Source of the DNA: Rossellomorea sp. y25
GTDB taxonomy: Bacteria > Bacillota > Bacilli > Bacillales > Bacillaceae_B
Direction of reading: 5' to 3'
Length of the DNA: 64,000 bases
NCBI RefSeq assembly: GCF_038049935.1
Contig: NZ_CP145886.1
Span: forward strand, 2,550,501 to 2,614,500
In this document: positions 1-8,990 of the stretch, piece after piece
Position numbering within the stretch: position 1 is the first letter of the stretch
How the letters are laid out: every line of letters begins with the position of its first letter
Notes under the pieces: generated by a model
The model's input: only the letters and a program-made list of their open reading frames with translations
Told to the model about the DNA's origin: nothing
Database searches by the model: none
Program-made: the position numbers and the translations under genes

Positions 1-396
1 ACGACAGCCTCCTTTGTAGAATCCTCTGCAGGAGTAGCCGTTGGAGGCAGAACGGGATTCACTTCTATAGTGATTGCATTCTGTTTCTCTATTGCTCTCT
101 TCTTTTCTCCTATATTATCTGTTATTACTCCTGAGGTGACAGCTCCAGCATTGATTATTGTCGGTGCTTTAATGGCTACCGAGGTAAGGCATATTAACTG
201 GAGCCGATTGGAAATCGTTATTCCTACATTTGTAACAATCATTATGATGCCCTTAACCTTCAGTGTTGCAACCGGGATTGCCTTAGGATTTGTCCTTTAT
301 CCACTAGCGATGATCTCGTTAAAAAAATGGAAAGACGTTCATCCGATCATGTACATACTTTGTGCATTATTCATTGTTTACTTTGCTTTTTCTTAA
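1..396 (+). CDS. NCS2/AzgA-family purine permease, C-terminal part
   Basis: This open frame enters from the left edge and ends at a TAA, so only the last 131 residues of a membrane transporter are present. The visible part begins with the VESSAGVAVGGRTG segment, which is typical of AzgA-type guanine/hypoxanthine permeases (PbuG/PbuO relatives). Hydrophobic helices follow, with a short basic tail. The family imports purine bases by proton symport at the cytoplasmic membrane; the exact substrate cannot be told from this fragment. An internal ATG at position 70 lies in mid-protein and is not the start. A bidirectional terminator follows. Confidence 0.85.
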   Translation, partial: TTASFVESSAGVAVGGRTGFTSIVIAFCFSIALFFSPILSVITPEVTAPALIIVGALMATEVRHINWSRLEIVIPTFVTIIMMPLTFSVATGIALGFVLYPLAMISLKKWKDVHPIMYILCALFIVYFAFS

Positions 397-401
397 AATT
401 A

Positions 402-447
402 AGAGAGTGATTGCTGGACTATCAACTTTGCAATCACTCTCTATTTT
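402..447. terminator. Bidirectional terminator between convergent genes
   Basis: Thirteen-base complementary arms (402-414 and 430-442) are followed by a T-rich run on the plus strand and preceded by an A-rich stretch. The hairpin lies between the permease end and the convergent MFS gene end, so it probably serves both. Confidence 0.8.
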
Positions 448-451
448 CTTT

Positions 452-1672
452 CTATAGATATTTATGAAAACTCCGTACCGTTTCGTCGGAAGGAAGCAGG
501 AACGTCATCATCCCCAGTAGTGGGAGAAAGCTGCAAAGTATCATGACGAAACGAATGGTGTATAGATCTGCCAATCCCCCGAAAATGACTGCACCTACAG
601 CTCCCATTCCAAAGGCAAGTCCAACGGTTAGTCCTGACACCATTCCAATCTTTTGTGGCAAAAGTTCTTGTGCATAGACAACGATTACACTAAAGCTTGA
701 AGACAAGATAAATCCGATGCAAAAGATAAATGGATAGACAATACTTAAAGATAAGTAAGGTAATGCAAGGGTTAACGGCGCAGCACCTAACATTGAAAAG
801 AAAATGATATTCCTTTTTCCAAAACGGTCTGCAAGCGGCCCTCCCAAAAAGGTTCCCAGTACTCCAGCAAACATAAATACAAAAATGTATGCTTGAGCTT
901 CTTTAATTGAAAGACCGTAATCTTCAATTAAATAAAACTGGTAGTAATTTGATAATCCAGCTCCATACCACGAACGGGCAAACACTAAAAACACAACTAA
1001 TACCATTGCCCATTTAATTCTAGGATGAATCGGGATCTTCTTCGCGCTTTTCTTGTTATGACGTTTCATCTTTTCATTAGAACGTAATTGTTCAGAGTAC
1101 CAATTGGATACATGAAATAAAACGATGACCCCTAAGATTGCTACAACGGAAAACCACAGGGCCCCTTTTTGGCCAAATGGAACAAATATAAATGCCGTAA
1201 TCAATGGAGCAAGTGACTGCCCTGTATTCCCACCAACTTGATAAATCGATTGAGCCAGGCCCCTGCGATTTCCGGCTGCCATATACGCTACCCTGGAACC
1301 TTCAGGATGAAAGATGGCCGAGCCGAACCCGATAAATAACACAGATAGAATAATCCAGATAAAATGACCGGATAATGCAAAGCCCACTAAACCTATTAAG
1401 CTTGACAGCATTCCTAATGGAAGTAAATAAGGTTTTGAACGCATATCCGCATAATAACCGAATACCGGCTGCAACAATGAAGAAGTCATATTGAGTGAAA
1501 ATGCGATCCAGCCAATTTGGGTATAACTCAGCTGTAAGGATTTCTCAATGATCGGAAACATGGCTGGAACAACTGCCTGTAACGTATCATTGATAAAATG
1601 ACCGGAACTGATGGCTAATAGAATACCGTAAATGGTAGGATTCTGCATGGGCTTTACAGCAGGTTGAGTCAA
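452..1672 (-). CDS. MFS transporter, fosmidomycin-resistance (Fsr) type
   Basis: The 406-residue protein is close to the usual length of MFS pumps and has about twelve hydrophobic segments. The N-terminal GHFINDTLQAVVPAMFP and the later GFGSAIFHPEGSR and YQVGGNTGQSLAP motifs are characteristic of the Fsr/YfnC-like subgroup. A basic central loop (around residues 195-215) separates the two six-helix halves. The family exports small toxic compounds; the real substrate here is unknown. It stands alone between terminators, and the start has a purine-rich ribosome site upstream (AAGGAGTG). Confidence 0.85.
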   Translation of the reverse strand: MTQPAVKPMQNPTIYGILLAISSGHFINDTLQAVVPAMFPIIEKSLQLSYTQIGWIAFSLNMTSSLLQPVFGYYADMRSKPYLLPLGMLSSLIGLVGFALSGHFIWIILSVLFIGFGSAIFHPEGSRVAYMAAGNRRGLAQSIYQVGGNTGQSLAPLITAFIFVPFGQKGALWFSVVAILGVIVLFHVSNWYSEQLRSNEKMKRHNKKSAKKIPIHPRIKWAMVLVVFLVFARSWYGAGLSNYYQFYLIEDYGLSIKEAQAYIFVFMFAGVLGTFLGGPLADRFGKRNIIFFSMLGAAPLTLALPYLSLSIVYPFIFCIGFILSSSFSVIVVYAQELLPQKIGMVSGLTVGLAFGMGAVGAVIFGGLADLYTIRFVMILCSFLPLLGMMTFLLPSDETVRSFHKYL

Positions 1673-1747
1673 ATATTGTCACTCCTTCTTATTATTTCGT
1701 TACTCTAAATATTATACTGAATTCCTTTTCCATTTCCTACAGGCAAA

Positions 1748-1778
1748 TAAAAAAAGCCGAAGCAATGTTCGACTTTTA
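1748..1778 (-). terminator. Terminator of the YhcN-like lipoprotein gene
   Basis: An AAAAGTCGAA/TTCGGCTTTT hairpin with a U-run on the minus strand lies just downstream of the lipoprotein stop codon. Confidence 0.7.
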
Positions 1779-1788
1779 ACCATTAGGA

Positions 1789-2322
1789 TTAGCCTCTGTT
1801 CGGAAATACTCGTCTCAGCATTTCTGCAATCTCTTCACCTAGTCCCTCAATGGGTTTCCCATTCTCTGCTTTGTTTGCATAATCTCGCATACGATCAGTG
1901 AAATCAGGATTTGTTGAAATGTAAACATTATTTATATTTCCGTTTTGACTTTTCACTTGATCTGAGATCTTTTTCTCCAAGTCCTTTGAAACTTTTCCAT
2001 TCATATTATCTTCAAGTGCCACTGCTACATACGCGTTTTGATCGGTTGTCATAACATAAGCGCTTTTGACCTCATTAAGACTAGCCACCTTATTCGCCTC
2101 TTTATCGGCCATTGAATAATTCTCTCTCATTGTTCCGTCATTTACATACTCACGATTATTTACATAATCACGATTTGCCTGATCATTTTTGTAGTTCACT
2201 TTTTCCAAATTCCGATTATTCATTTCTTGGCCTTCTTCGTTCATGTTATCCCCCATACCACAACCAGCTGCGGTACCAATGAACATTATTCCCAAAAGGG
2301 AAATCAATAGATATTTTTTCAT
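1789..2322 (-). CDS. YhcN/YlaJ-family sporulation lipoprotein
   Basis: The 177-residue protein starts with a lipoprotein signal peptide ending in a TAAGC lipobox, so it should be membrane-anchored through Cys21. Asn- and Glu-rich low-complexity sequence follows (residues 25-70). The C-terminal half carries the YhcN/YlaJ fold signature, including ADKEANKVASLNEVKSAYVM and DFTDRMRDYA. Characterised family members are spore inner-membrane lipoproteins affecting outgrowth or cortex. The upstream region has a good GGAGG site. A spore role is inferred from the family only. Confidence 0.88.
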   Translation of the reverse strand: MKKYLLISLLGIMFIGTAAGCGMGDNMNEEGQEMNNRNLEKVNYKNDQANRDYVNNREYVNDGTMRENYSMADKEANKVASLNEVKSAYVMTTDQNAYVAVALEDNMNGKVSKDLEKKISDQVKSQNGNINNVYISTNPDFTDRMRDYANKAENGKPIEGLGEEIAEMLRRVFPNRG

Positions 2323-2457
2323 TTTGACTACCTCCTAAATATTATTCAACCTTACTATCCCCACAGCTCATTAAAACTATTCAGTGATGATCCAGTGTTT
2401 AATTCATCACACAATAAGGGAAAACTTGATATGAAGAAGGTTTATGGAGGTGGAGAA

Positions 2458-3186
2458 ATGTTCCAGGCTGCTTTATGGGGAGGGATTGCAAGTTTATCCC
2501 TACTAATCGGGGCTATTATGGGGATTTATTTGCACATATCAAAACGAATCGTCGCCTATATTATGGCATTAGGAACGGGGTTGATCATAGGTTCTGCCAC
2601 CTTTGATCTACTAAGTGAGGCAGAAGGCAAAGCGAACCTTTACCATCTCACATCCATGTTCTTGCTGGGGGCACTCATATTCACTCTTTTCGAAATCTTT
2701 ATTTCCAAAAAAGGTGGAAGTGAAAGGAAGAGGTCAAAGAAGAATCCCCATGGTCATTCTGGATTAGCCATTTATGTGGGAACCATCATGGATGCAATAC
2801 CCGAATCCATCATTATTGGAGTCAGCTTTATAGGAGACCAATCAATACAATGGGTATTTATCATCGCCATTTTCATCAGTAATTTTCCTGAATCACTATC
2901 AAGCAGCATCGGGTTCAGGCTTGATCATTATAGTACTCGTAAAATTCTCACCCTCTGGGGGAGTGTAGTCGTTCTCTCCTCCCTTAGCTCCTTGCTCGGG
3001 TATGTATTTTTACAAGATGCCTCAGAAAGCATCTCTTACATAATAGGCGCTTTTGGTGCAGGCGGATTATTGGCCATGGTTTCTTCTACGATGCTGCCTG
3101 AGGCGTTTGAAGAAGGAGGACCTATTGTCGGATTCCTATCTTCATTTGGTATAATCCTTTCCTATATATTAACCCATATATCGTAG
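2458..3186 (+). CDS. ZIP-family-like metal transporter
   Basis: The preferred start is the ATG at 2458, seven bases after a GGAGG at 2446-2450; the frame extends upstream to 2395 without a comparable site. The 242-residue product has about seven or eight hydrophobic segments and a Lys/Arg/Ser/His-rich loop (about residues 83-105). Acidic residues lie in the helix MDAIPESIIIG and in NFPESLSSS, the positions where ZIP transporters place metal ligands (HxxxE-like, here with the His replaced). Metal uptake or efflux is therefore plausible, but the substrate is unknown. A strong terminator follows. Confidence 0.7.
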   Translation: MFQAALWGGIASLSLLIGAIMGIYLHISKRIVAYIMALGTGLIIGSATFDLLSEAEGKANLYHLTSMFLLGALIFTLFEIFISKKGGSERKRSKKNPHGHSGLAIYVGTIMDAIPESIIIGVSFIGDQSIQWVFIIAIFISNFPESLSSSIGFRLDHYSTRKILTLWGSVVVLSSLSSLLGYVFLQDASESISYIIGAFGAGGLLAMVSSTMLPEAFEEGGPIVGFLSSFGIILSYILTHIS

Positions 3187-3218
3187 ATACTTTGGCCAGC
3201 CTTTTAAGCCAAACTGAA

Positions 3219-3254
3219 AAGACGTACTGGAGCCAGTGCTTCAGTACGTCTTTA
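3219..3254. terminator. Bidirectional terminator
   Basis: An eleven-base perfect stem (AAGACGTACTG and its complement) lies between the ZIP-like gene and the convergent mutS2-like gene. It has T-rich flanks. Confidence 0.8.
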
Positions 3255-3257
3255 TGA

Positions 3258-5192
3258 TCATTCATGATCTATGGTTAATCCTTCAACAAAGCCTTTACTC
3301 ATCTGTTTATCTTTCTTACGATTTTCTTTGCTGTTAAAAATAATATCAAAGTCATAGTCATCGGGATATAATTCCTGGGCTGACACATATAACTCCAATC
3401 GTTTATGATTAAAACTTCTTTTTTCTCCTTTTATTTGAACCATGTAATCCCCCATTTCATCAGGTCCTTCATACACTATCCCGAATTCTCCAATCGGCGA
3501 AATTTTCACATTATCTCCTTTGTGAAATAATCGAACTGAACTGTTTCTCTTTAATGAATTGGGTTTTCTATGAAGCCTTTTTTTGTATTTGTTTACAATA
3601 ACCTGCTTCTCCATTTCCTTCTTCGCATGATAATCAATTTCTCCAAGGCTATAGCTTTTCTTTTCTCTATACGTAATTTCATGTGCTTTTTCAATGATCT
3701 CAGGGTGCATTCCCAGTTTCAACGCAATGGAAAATGCTTGACTTTCGCCTCCTTCCCCTACAATCAATCGATACGTTGGTTGCAATGTGTCGATATTAAA
3801 TTCCATACTTCCATTCATAAATCCCTCGTGTTCTTCTGCAAAATGTTTTATTTCACTATAATGAGTAGTGGCGAGGATCGTTGCGCCCTTCTCATATAAT
3901 TGTTTCAGGATGGCTGTGGCCAGACCCATTCCTTCCAAGGGATCAGTACCTGAACCGAGCTCATCTAACAGAACCAGAGTTCGATCATTTGTACCCTTTA
4001 AAATATCGATAATATTTTTAATATGGGAGCTGAATGTACTTAAATTTTGCTGAAGGCTTTGACCATCCCCTATATCTAAAAGAATATCTTGATAAATACT
4101 GATTGCACTGCCCTTTTCTGCCGGAATATGAAGGCCGCATTGGGTCATGAGTGTAAGAAGGCCCACCGTTTTGATGGCGACCGTCTTACCTCCAGTATTG
4201 GGACCGGTTATGACTAATGCATGAAAGCCCTCACCCATCTGAATGGATAATGGTACTGCCTGTTTTCCAAGCAGGGGATGAACTGCATTTATCAAATGTA
4301 TTTGATGATCTTCATTTACCATGGGGCTCACACCATCAATGGAACGGCTATATTTCGCTTTTGCGAATAATACATCATAATGTACCATTGTTTCAATCGC
4401 CAGTTTTAATTGTGGTTCATATAATTGAACCAATCCTGTTAATGTCCAAAGGATATTCTCGACTTCACGGTCTTCCTCCAGTTTATAAAACAATAGTTGG
4501 TCCTGCTGATTGCATAATTCCTCTGGTTCAATGTATAAGGTTGACCCGGAAGCAGAAGTATCGAGTACCGCACCTTTCATTTTCCCCCTGTATTCTTTCT
4601 TGATCGGGAGGACGTATCTGCCGTTCCTCTGGCTCACAATCGATTCTTGAAGGAACGATTTATACTTGGCCGACTTTACAATCGATTGGATTTTATCCTT
4701 TAAGCGGTCCTCTTGAATCCCAACTTGCTTTCTAATCCGCAGTAACTCTTTACTTGCGTAATCATCTACTCTACCATTTCGGATGCATCGATTGATTTCT
4801 TCCCCAATTTCAGGGATATCTTCAATGGAATAGACATAAGAAGATACCCTCGGTGCCACCCACTGTTTATCCTGCATATATTTTTTCAGCTTTTTACATG
4901 CATCCAGAAAATAATACAGGTTTGTAAGCTGATCCGGCCTTAAAGGTACTCCTTTATTTAGATTAGCTATAATGTTTTCTACTCCGTCCAGTGCATGAAT
5001 CGGGATACTGGCACTCTTCTCCAGGATTCTAACGGCTTCTGTTACTTCATCTAAACGCATATCAATCTGGCGGATGTTTGTTGTGGGAATCATATTGATC
5101 AGTACTGTTTTTCCTTCTTCTGTCAGAGCAAATCGGGTTAGCTCCTCTTTCACTGAGTTAAATTCTAATGTTTGAAACGTTTTTTCGTTCAA
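3258..5192 (-). CDS. MutS2-like ATPase lacking the Smr nuclease domain
   Basis: The best start is a TTG at 5192, eight bases after GGAGG (5201-5205), giving 644 residues. The protein has the MutS2 core: an N-terminal lever region, a coiled clamp region, and a C-terminal ABC ATPase with Walker A GPNTGGKT (about residue 325) and Walker B LVLLDELGSGTDP, followed by TTHYSE. Bacillus MutS2 is near 785 residues and ends in a Smr nuclease domain. Here the tail instead ends in a short KOW-like segment and an acidic end. It is therefore probably a paralogue of MutS2/RqcU, acting on branched DNA or stalled ribosomes. Its function is unproven. Confidence 0.85.
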   Translation of the reverse strand: MNEKTFQTLEFNSVKEELTRFALTEEGKTVLINMIPTTNIRQIDMRLDEVTEAVRILEKSASIPIHALDGVENIIANLNKGVPLRPDQLTNLYYFLDACKKLKKYMQDKQWVAPRVSSYVYSIEDIPEIGEEINRCIRNGRVDDYASKELLRIRKQVGIQEDRLKDKIQSIVKSAKYKSFLQESIVSQRNGRYVLPIKKEYRGKMKGAVLDTSASGSTLYIEPEELCNQQDQLLFYKLEEDREVENILWTLTGLVQLYEPQLKLAIETMVHYDVLFAKAKYSRSIDGVSPMVNEDHQIHLINAVHPLLGKQAVPLSIQMGEGFHALVITGPNTGGKTVAIKTVGLLTLMTQCGLHIPAEKGSAISIYQDILLDIGDGQSLQQNLSTFSSHIKNIIDILKGTNDRTLVLLDELGSGTDPLEGMGLATAILKQLYEKGATILATTHYSEIKHFAEEHEGFMNGSMEFNIDTLQPTYRLIVGEGGESQAFSIALKLGMHPEIIEKAHEITYREKKSYSLGEIDYHAKKEMEKQVIVNKYKKRLHRKPNSLKRNSSVRLFHKGDNVKISPIGEFGIVYEGPDEMGDYMVQIKGEKRSFNHKRLELYVSAQELYPDDYDFDIIFNSKENRKKDKQMSKGFVEGLTIDHE

Positions 5193-5217
5193 TGTTTTCT
5201 CCTCCATATACAAAAAT

Positions 5218-5248
5218 AGACCACAACGAACAATGTCCATTGTGGTCT
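5218..5248 (-). terminator. Terminator-like hairpin directly upstream of the mutS2-like start
   Basis: On the minus strand AGACCACAA and TTGTGGTCT form a stem followed by ATTTTT. It ends about a dozen bases before the GGAGG of the mutS2-like gene. It could be an attenuator in the leader or the end of an upstream transcript. No antiterminator partner is obvious. Confidence 0.55.
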
Positions 5249-5360
5249 TCCTTCACTCGTATACTAATTACCCCGTAATAGCAGCTTGTGCTTAGGCAAA
5301 ACGTGTATCGTTCAAAACTCGAAGTTAGAAACGACTACATTGATTTCCCGCATTGTGCAC

Positions 5361-5578
5361 AAAAAGAGCTGTGCACAAAGACACAGCTCTCCTAATAAAG
5401 GTTTGAGTATGCTATGACCATTGTTCTTAACTACACTTTGAAGGCATAACTAAATAAGCATTAATCAATAGCCTAATTTTAAGGCCACTGCCTACAAAAT
5501 GTCCGTATTCATTTCACGGTTAGTTAAGAACGACACCTAACATATAACATACTCCCTTAATATACAGTAATTAAATTC
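5361..5578 (-). ncRNA. Structured small RNA or leader with its own promoter and terminator
   Basis: On the minus strand a near-consensus promoter (TTGACA, 17-base spacer, TAAACT) precedes a roughly 215-nt segment with no convincing ORF. Two 11-bp stems close it: 5544-5554 with 5405-5415 (one G-U pair) and 5521-5531 with 5423-5433 (perfect). A large asymmetric bubble and an inner stem follow, making a rod of about 150 nt. A strong terminator (5361-5390) ends it. The outline, a long rod with a central bubble, recalls 6S RNA. Because it points towards the mutS2-like gene, a cis-acting leader is also possible. No T-box or known riboswitch motif was recognised. Confidence 0.6.
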
Positions 5579-5584
5579 ATGATT

Positions 5585-5613
5585 AGTTTACGATGTATGG
5601 GATCTATTGTCAA
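5585..5613 (-). promoter_or_regulatory. SigA-type promoter of the structured RNA
   Basis: Reading the minus strand, a perfect TTGACA at 5608-5613 is followed after 17 bases by TAAACT at 5585-5590. It starts just past the DUF4395 stop codon. Confidence 0.6.
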
Positions 5614-5617
5614 TAGG

Positions 5618-6040
5618 CTATTGCATAGACCGTTTATATTGGAACCTTTTCCATTGAAAACGAATAAAGCAACCGATACAGAATCCTGCAAGAGCAATTG
5701 ATGCTGCCAAGAATACCATTCCTGAGAAAATATAAAAGCCTGTACTCCATCCAGCTAGAGTACTAATGATAGCTGCTCCCAGGCAGCTCACGGCAATGAT
5801 ATTATTAAATTGCTGTTGATCAGCGTCTTCAGCTGGGTAGGATGACAATTCTTTCTTTAAGAAATGCCTCCCTGTTTTTATGACAGGATTGAACTTGAAT
5901 AGTACAGACGTCAATCCCACCAGGAATGGAAGTACTAAGAAGAAATCTATTTGAAATACCCATGAAAAGGCAACAGATGTAACGATAAACCATTGATTTA
6001 ATTGAACGAGCGGTTTTGGTATTGAATTGAATGTATCCAC
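5618..6040 (-). CDS. DUF4395-family membrane protein
   Basis: The 140-residue protein begins with a PKPLVQLNQWFIV segment and has four hydrophobic helices in two pairs (roughly residues 17-50 and 80-125), which is the DUF4395 layout. The family has no established function and is sometimes found near thioredoxin-like or quinone-related genes, none of which is next to it here. The end is basic (RFQWKRFQYKR), suggesting a cytoplasmic C terminus. Confidence 0.7.
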   Translation of the reverse strand: MDTFNSIPKPLVQLNQWFIVTSVAFSWVFQIDFFLVLPFLVGLTSVLFKFNPVIKTGRHFLKKELSSYPAEDADQQQFNNIIAVSCLGAAIISTLAGWSTGFYIFSGMVFLAASIALAGFCIGCFIRFQWKRFQYKRSMQ

Positions 6041-6116
6041 TTTTAATCCATACCTTCCTTATTGGAATTATTGTAATTATAGTGTAATGGATACAGCAGT
6101 AAAAATCAAAAGAAAA

Positions 6117-6155
6117 AACCGAAAGCAGCTGCCCATTTTTTGGCTACTTTCGGTT
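6117..6155 (-). terminator. Terminator of the YhjR-like gene
   Basis: AACCGAAAG and CTTTCGGTT arms are followed on the minus strand by a T-rich run. The hairpin lies directly after the ferritin-like gene. Confidence 0.75.
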
Positions 6156-6163
6156 CTTATCAT

Positions 6164-6607
6164 TTATAGGTTCCTTAGTATTTCTGCATGACGCTGTTCA
6201 TCATATGCAGCCCTCATGAATCTACGTTTGGCTCTTGGCTCGGTAAGCCGGTTTGAAATGGATAAATAAAAGGATACCGTTTCACTTTCATCTTTAATGC
6301 TTTCTCTTATTCCTTGCCGGTAATTCGAAGGAAGGTCTCTTGGATTGACTAAATTAATGGAAGGGTAGCGACCGGTCAGTTGTAAATACGATTGTGTAAA
6401 TCCATTAAAATGACGGATCTCATCTTGTCTTATTCCCAGGATCGCTTGTTTGGCTGTATCATTCGGGGCAAGTTCAGCCAGCTGTGTATAGTAAGAAATA
6501 GCTTTGAACTCATCATTAATGGCTTTTTGTATATCCCTTCTCAACTGTCGATCGATTTGACGGTCGTCATGATTTTCAAAGTAATATGGATATTGATTGT
6601 ACATCAT
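6164..6607 (-). CDS. Ferritin-like protein similar to spore protein YhjR
   Basis: The 147-residue protein has a Tyr/Asn/Asp-rich N terminus and two ferritin-like helix pairs. Each pair carries glutamate and histidine ligands: NDEFKAISYY with RQDEIRHF, and KDESETVSFY with YDEQRHAEI. This ExxY...ExxH pattern is the di-iron site of rubrerythrin-type proteins. Length and layout match B. subtilis YhjR, a sporulation-expressed coat-associated protein. Upstream on the minus strand lies an AC-N17-CATAGTCTG sequence resembling a SigK promoter, although this match is loose. The ribosome site is AGGAGGAG. Confidence 0.75.
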   Translation of the reverse strand: MMYNQYPYYFENHDDRQIDRQLRRDIQKAINDEFKAISYYTQLAELAPNDTAKQAILGIRQDEIRHFNGFTQSYLQLTGRYPSINLVNPRDLPSNYRQGIRESIKDESETVSFYLSISNRLTEPRAKRRFMRAAYDEQRHAEILRNL

Positions 6608-6674
6608 ACATCTCCTCCTAAAGCATTGCCTTTTACAGACTATGATAGAAGCCCATCCATAGTGATGCTCTGCG

Positions 6675-6953
6675 TCATTTCTTTAACTCGTATCGATGCT
6701 GTAACTCTTCAGGAGCCATCTTCACGATAAGCTGAAGAACAAACGCAAACACTGCCAAATCATCAACAATACCAAACAAAATAAAAACATCGGGAATCAA
6801 ATCAAACGGAACCCAGAAATATCCCGCCACCAGCCCAATCGAGAATACCTTCTTAAATAACGAAACCTCTTTAGACCGAAAAAAATCAACCAAAAACGGC
6901 ACCGACCTGCGAACATTAAAAAGAAACCTCACCCGCTTCACAAATTTCATCAT
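6675..6953 (-). CDS. DUF1232 (YkvA-like) membrane protein
   Basis: This 92-residue protein contains the DUF1232 core, in which a helix with VPFDLIPDVFILFGIVDDLAV supplies the conserved DxIPD and DD motifs. It is preceded by basic and amphipathic N-terminal sequence. The family is widespread and of unknown function, and is probably membrane associated. It ends 67 bases upstream of the YhjR-like start, in the same direction. Confidence 0.8.
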   Translation of the reverse strand: MMKFVKRVRFLFNVRRSVPFLVDFFRSKEVSLFKKVFSIGLVAGYFWVPFDLIPDVFILFGIVDDLAVFAFVLQLIVKMAPEELQHRYELKK

Positions 6954-7050
6954 TCGCTCTCATCACCTATCTTTTATTATTTTGTTATCATAGCACAACA
7001 AACAATGGAAGGGATTGAGCATTTCAAGAGCATCTGCTAATATATAGCAT

Positions 7051-7123
7051 TGATTTTTGGCTCATTTCAGCTTTGCTGAAAGGCGAGGGAAACATACGTT
7101 TCCCTCGAATGAGCCAAAAATCA
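7051..7123. repeat. Perfect nested inverted repeat forming a three-way junction
   Basis: Sixteen-base perfect arms (7051-7066 and 7108-7123) enclose two further perfect hairpins: a 7-bp stem at 7065-7081 and a 10-bp stem at 7084-7107. The hairpins are separated by only two bases. The rest of the 374-base gap between the DUF1232 gene and the ABC-F gene shows no ORF; its right end holds the ABC-F promoter region. The symmetry suggests a mobile palindromic element or a structured RNA rather than a simple terminator. Confidence 0.85.
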
Positions 7124-7306
7124 TCTCAAACAGAATAACCAACTGCTTCTCCCAATAAATAGTGCTACCACCCACCCCAAACTCAGCTTCCTTCCCTCCA
7201 TTCCAAATCCTTCATCCGCTTATGTAAAAAGCAGGTTAATTTATAACTGTTCAGCCCAATACTCTATCTTTTTAGCATACTAGCGTGTTATAATCTTTTA
7301 GATTGA

Positions 7307-8929
<1,623 letters not shown>

Positions 8930-8940
8930 TGTATACCAGA

Positions 8941-8974
8941 AAAAAGCAGGTAGCCGGATGGCACCTGCTTTTTC
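8941..8974. terminator. Terminator after the ABC-F gene
   Basis: AAAAGCAGGT and ACCTGCTTTTT form a strong stem with a T-run just after the stop codon. It may also serve the convergent recQ. Confidence 0.85.
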
Positions 8975-8990
8975 TATTTAGTCCTTATTC

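Noticed and set aside
5193..5600. T-box riboswitch before the mutS2-like gene
   Set aside because: The conserved T-box sequence is missing and the gene is not an aminoacyl-tRNA or amino-acid gene.
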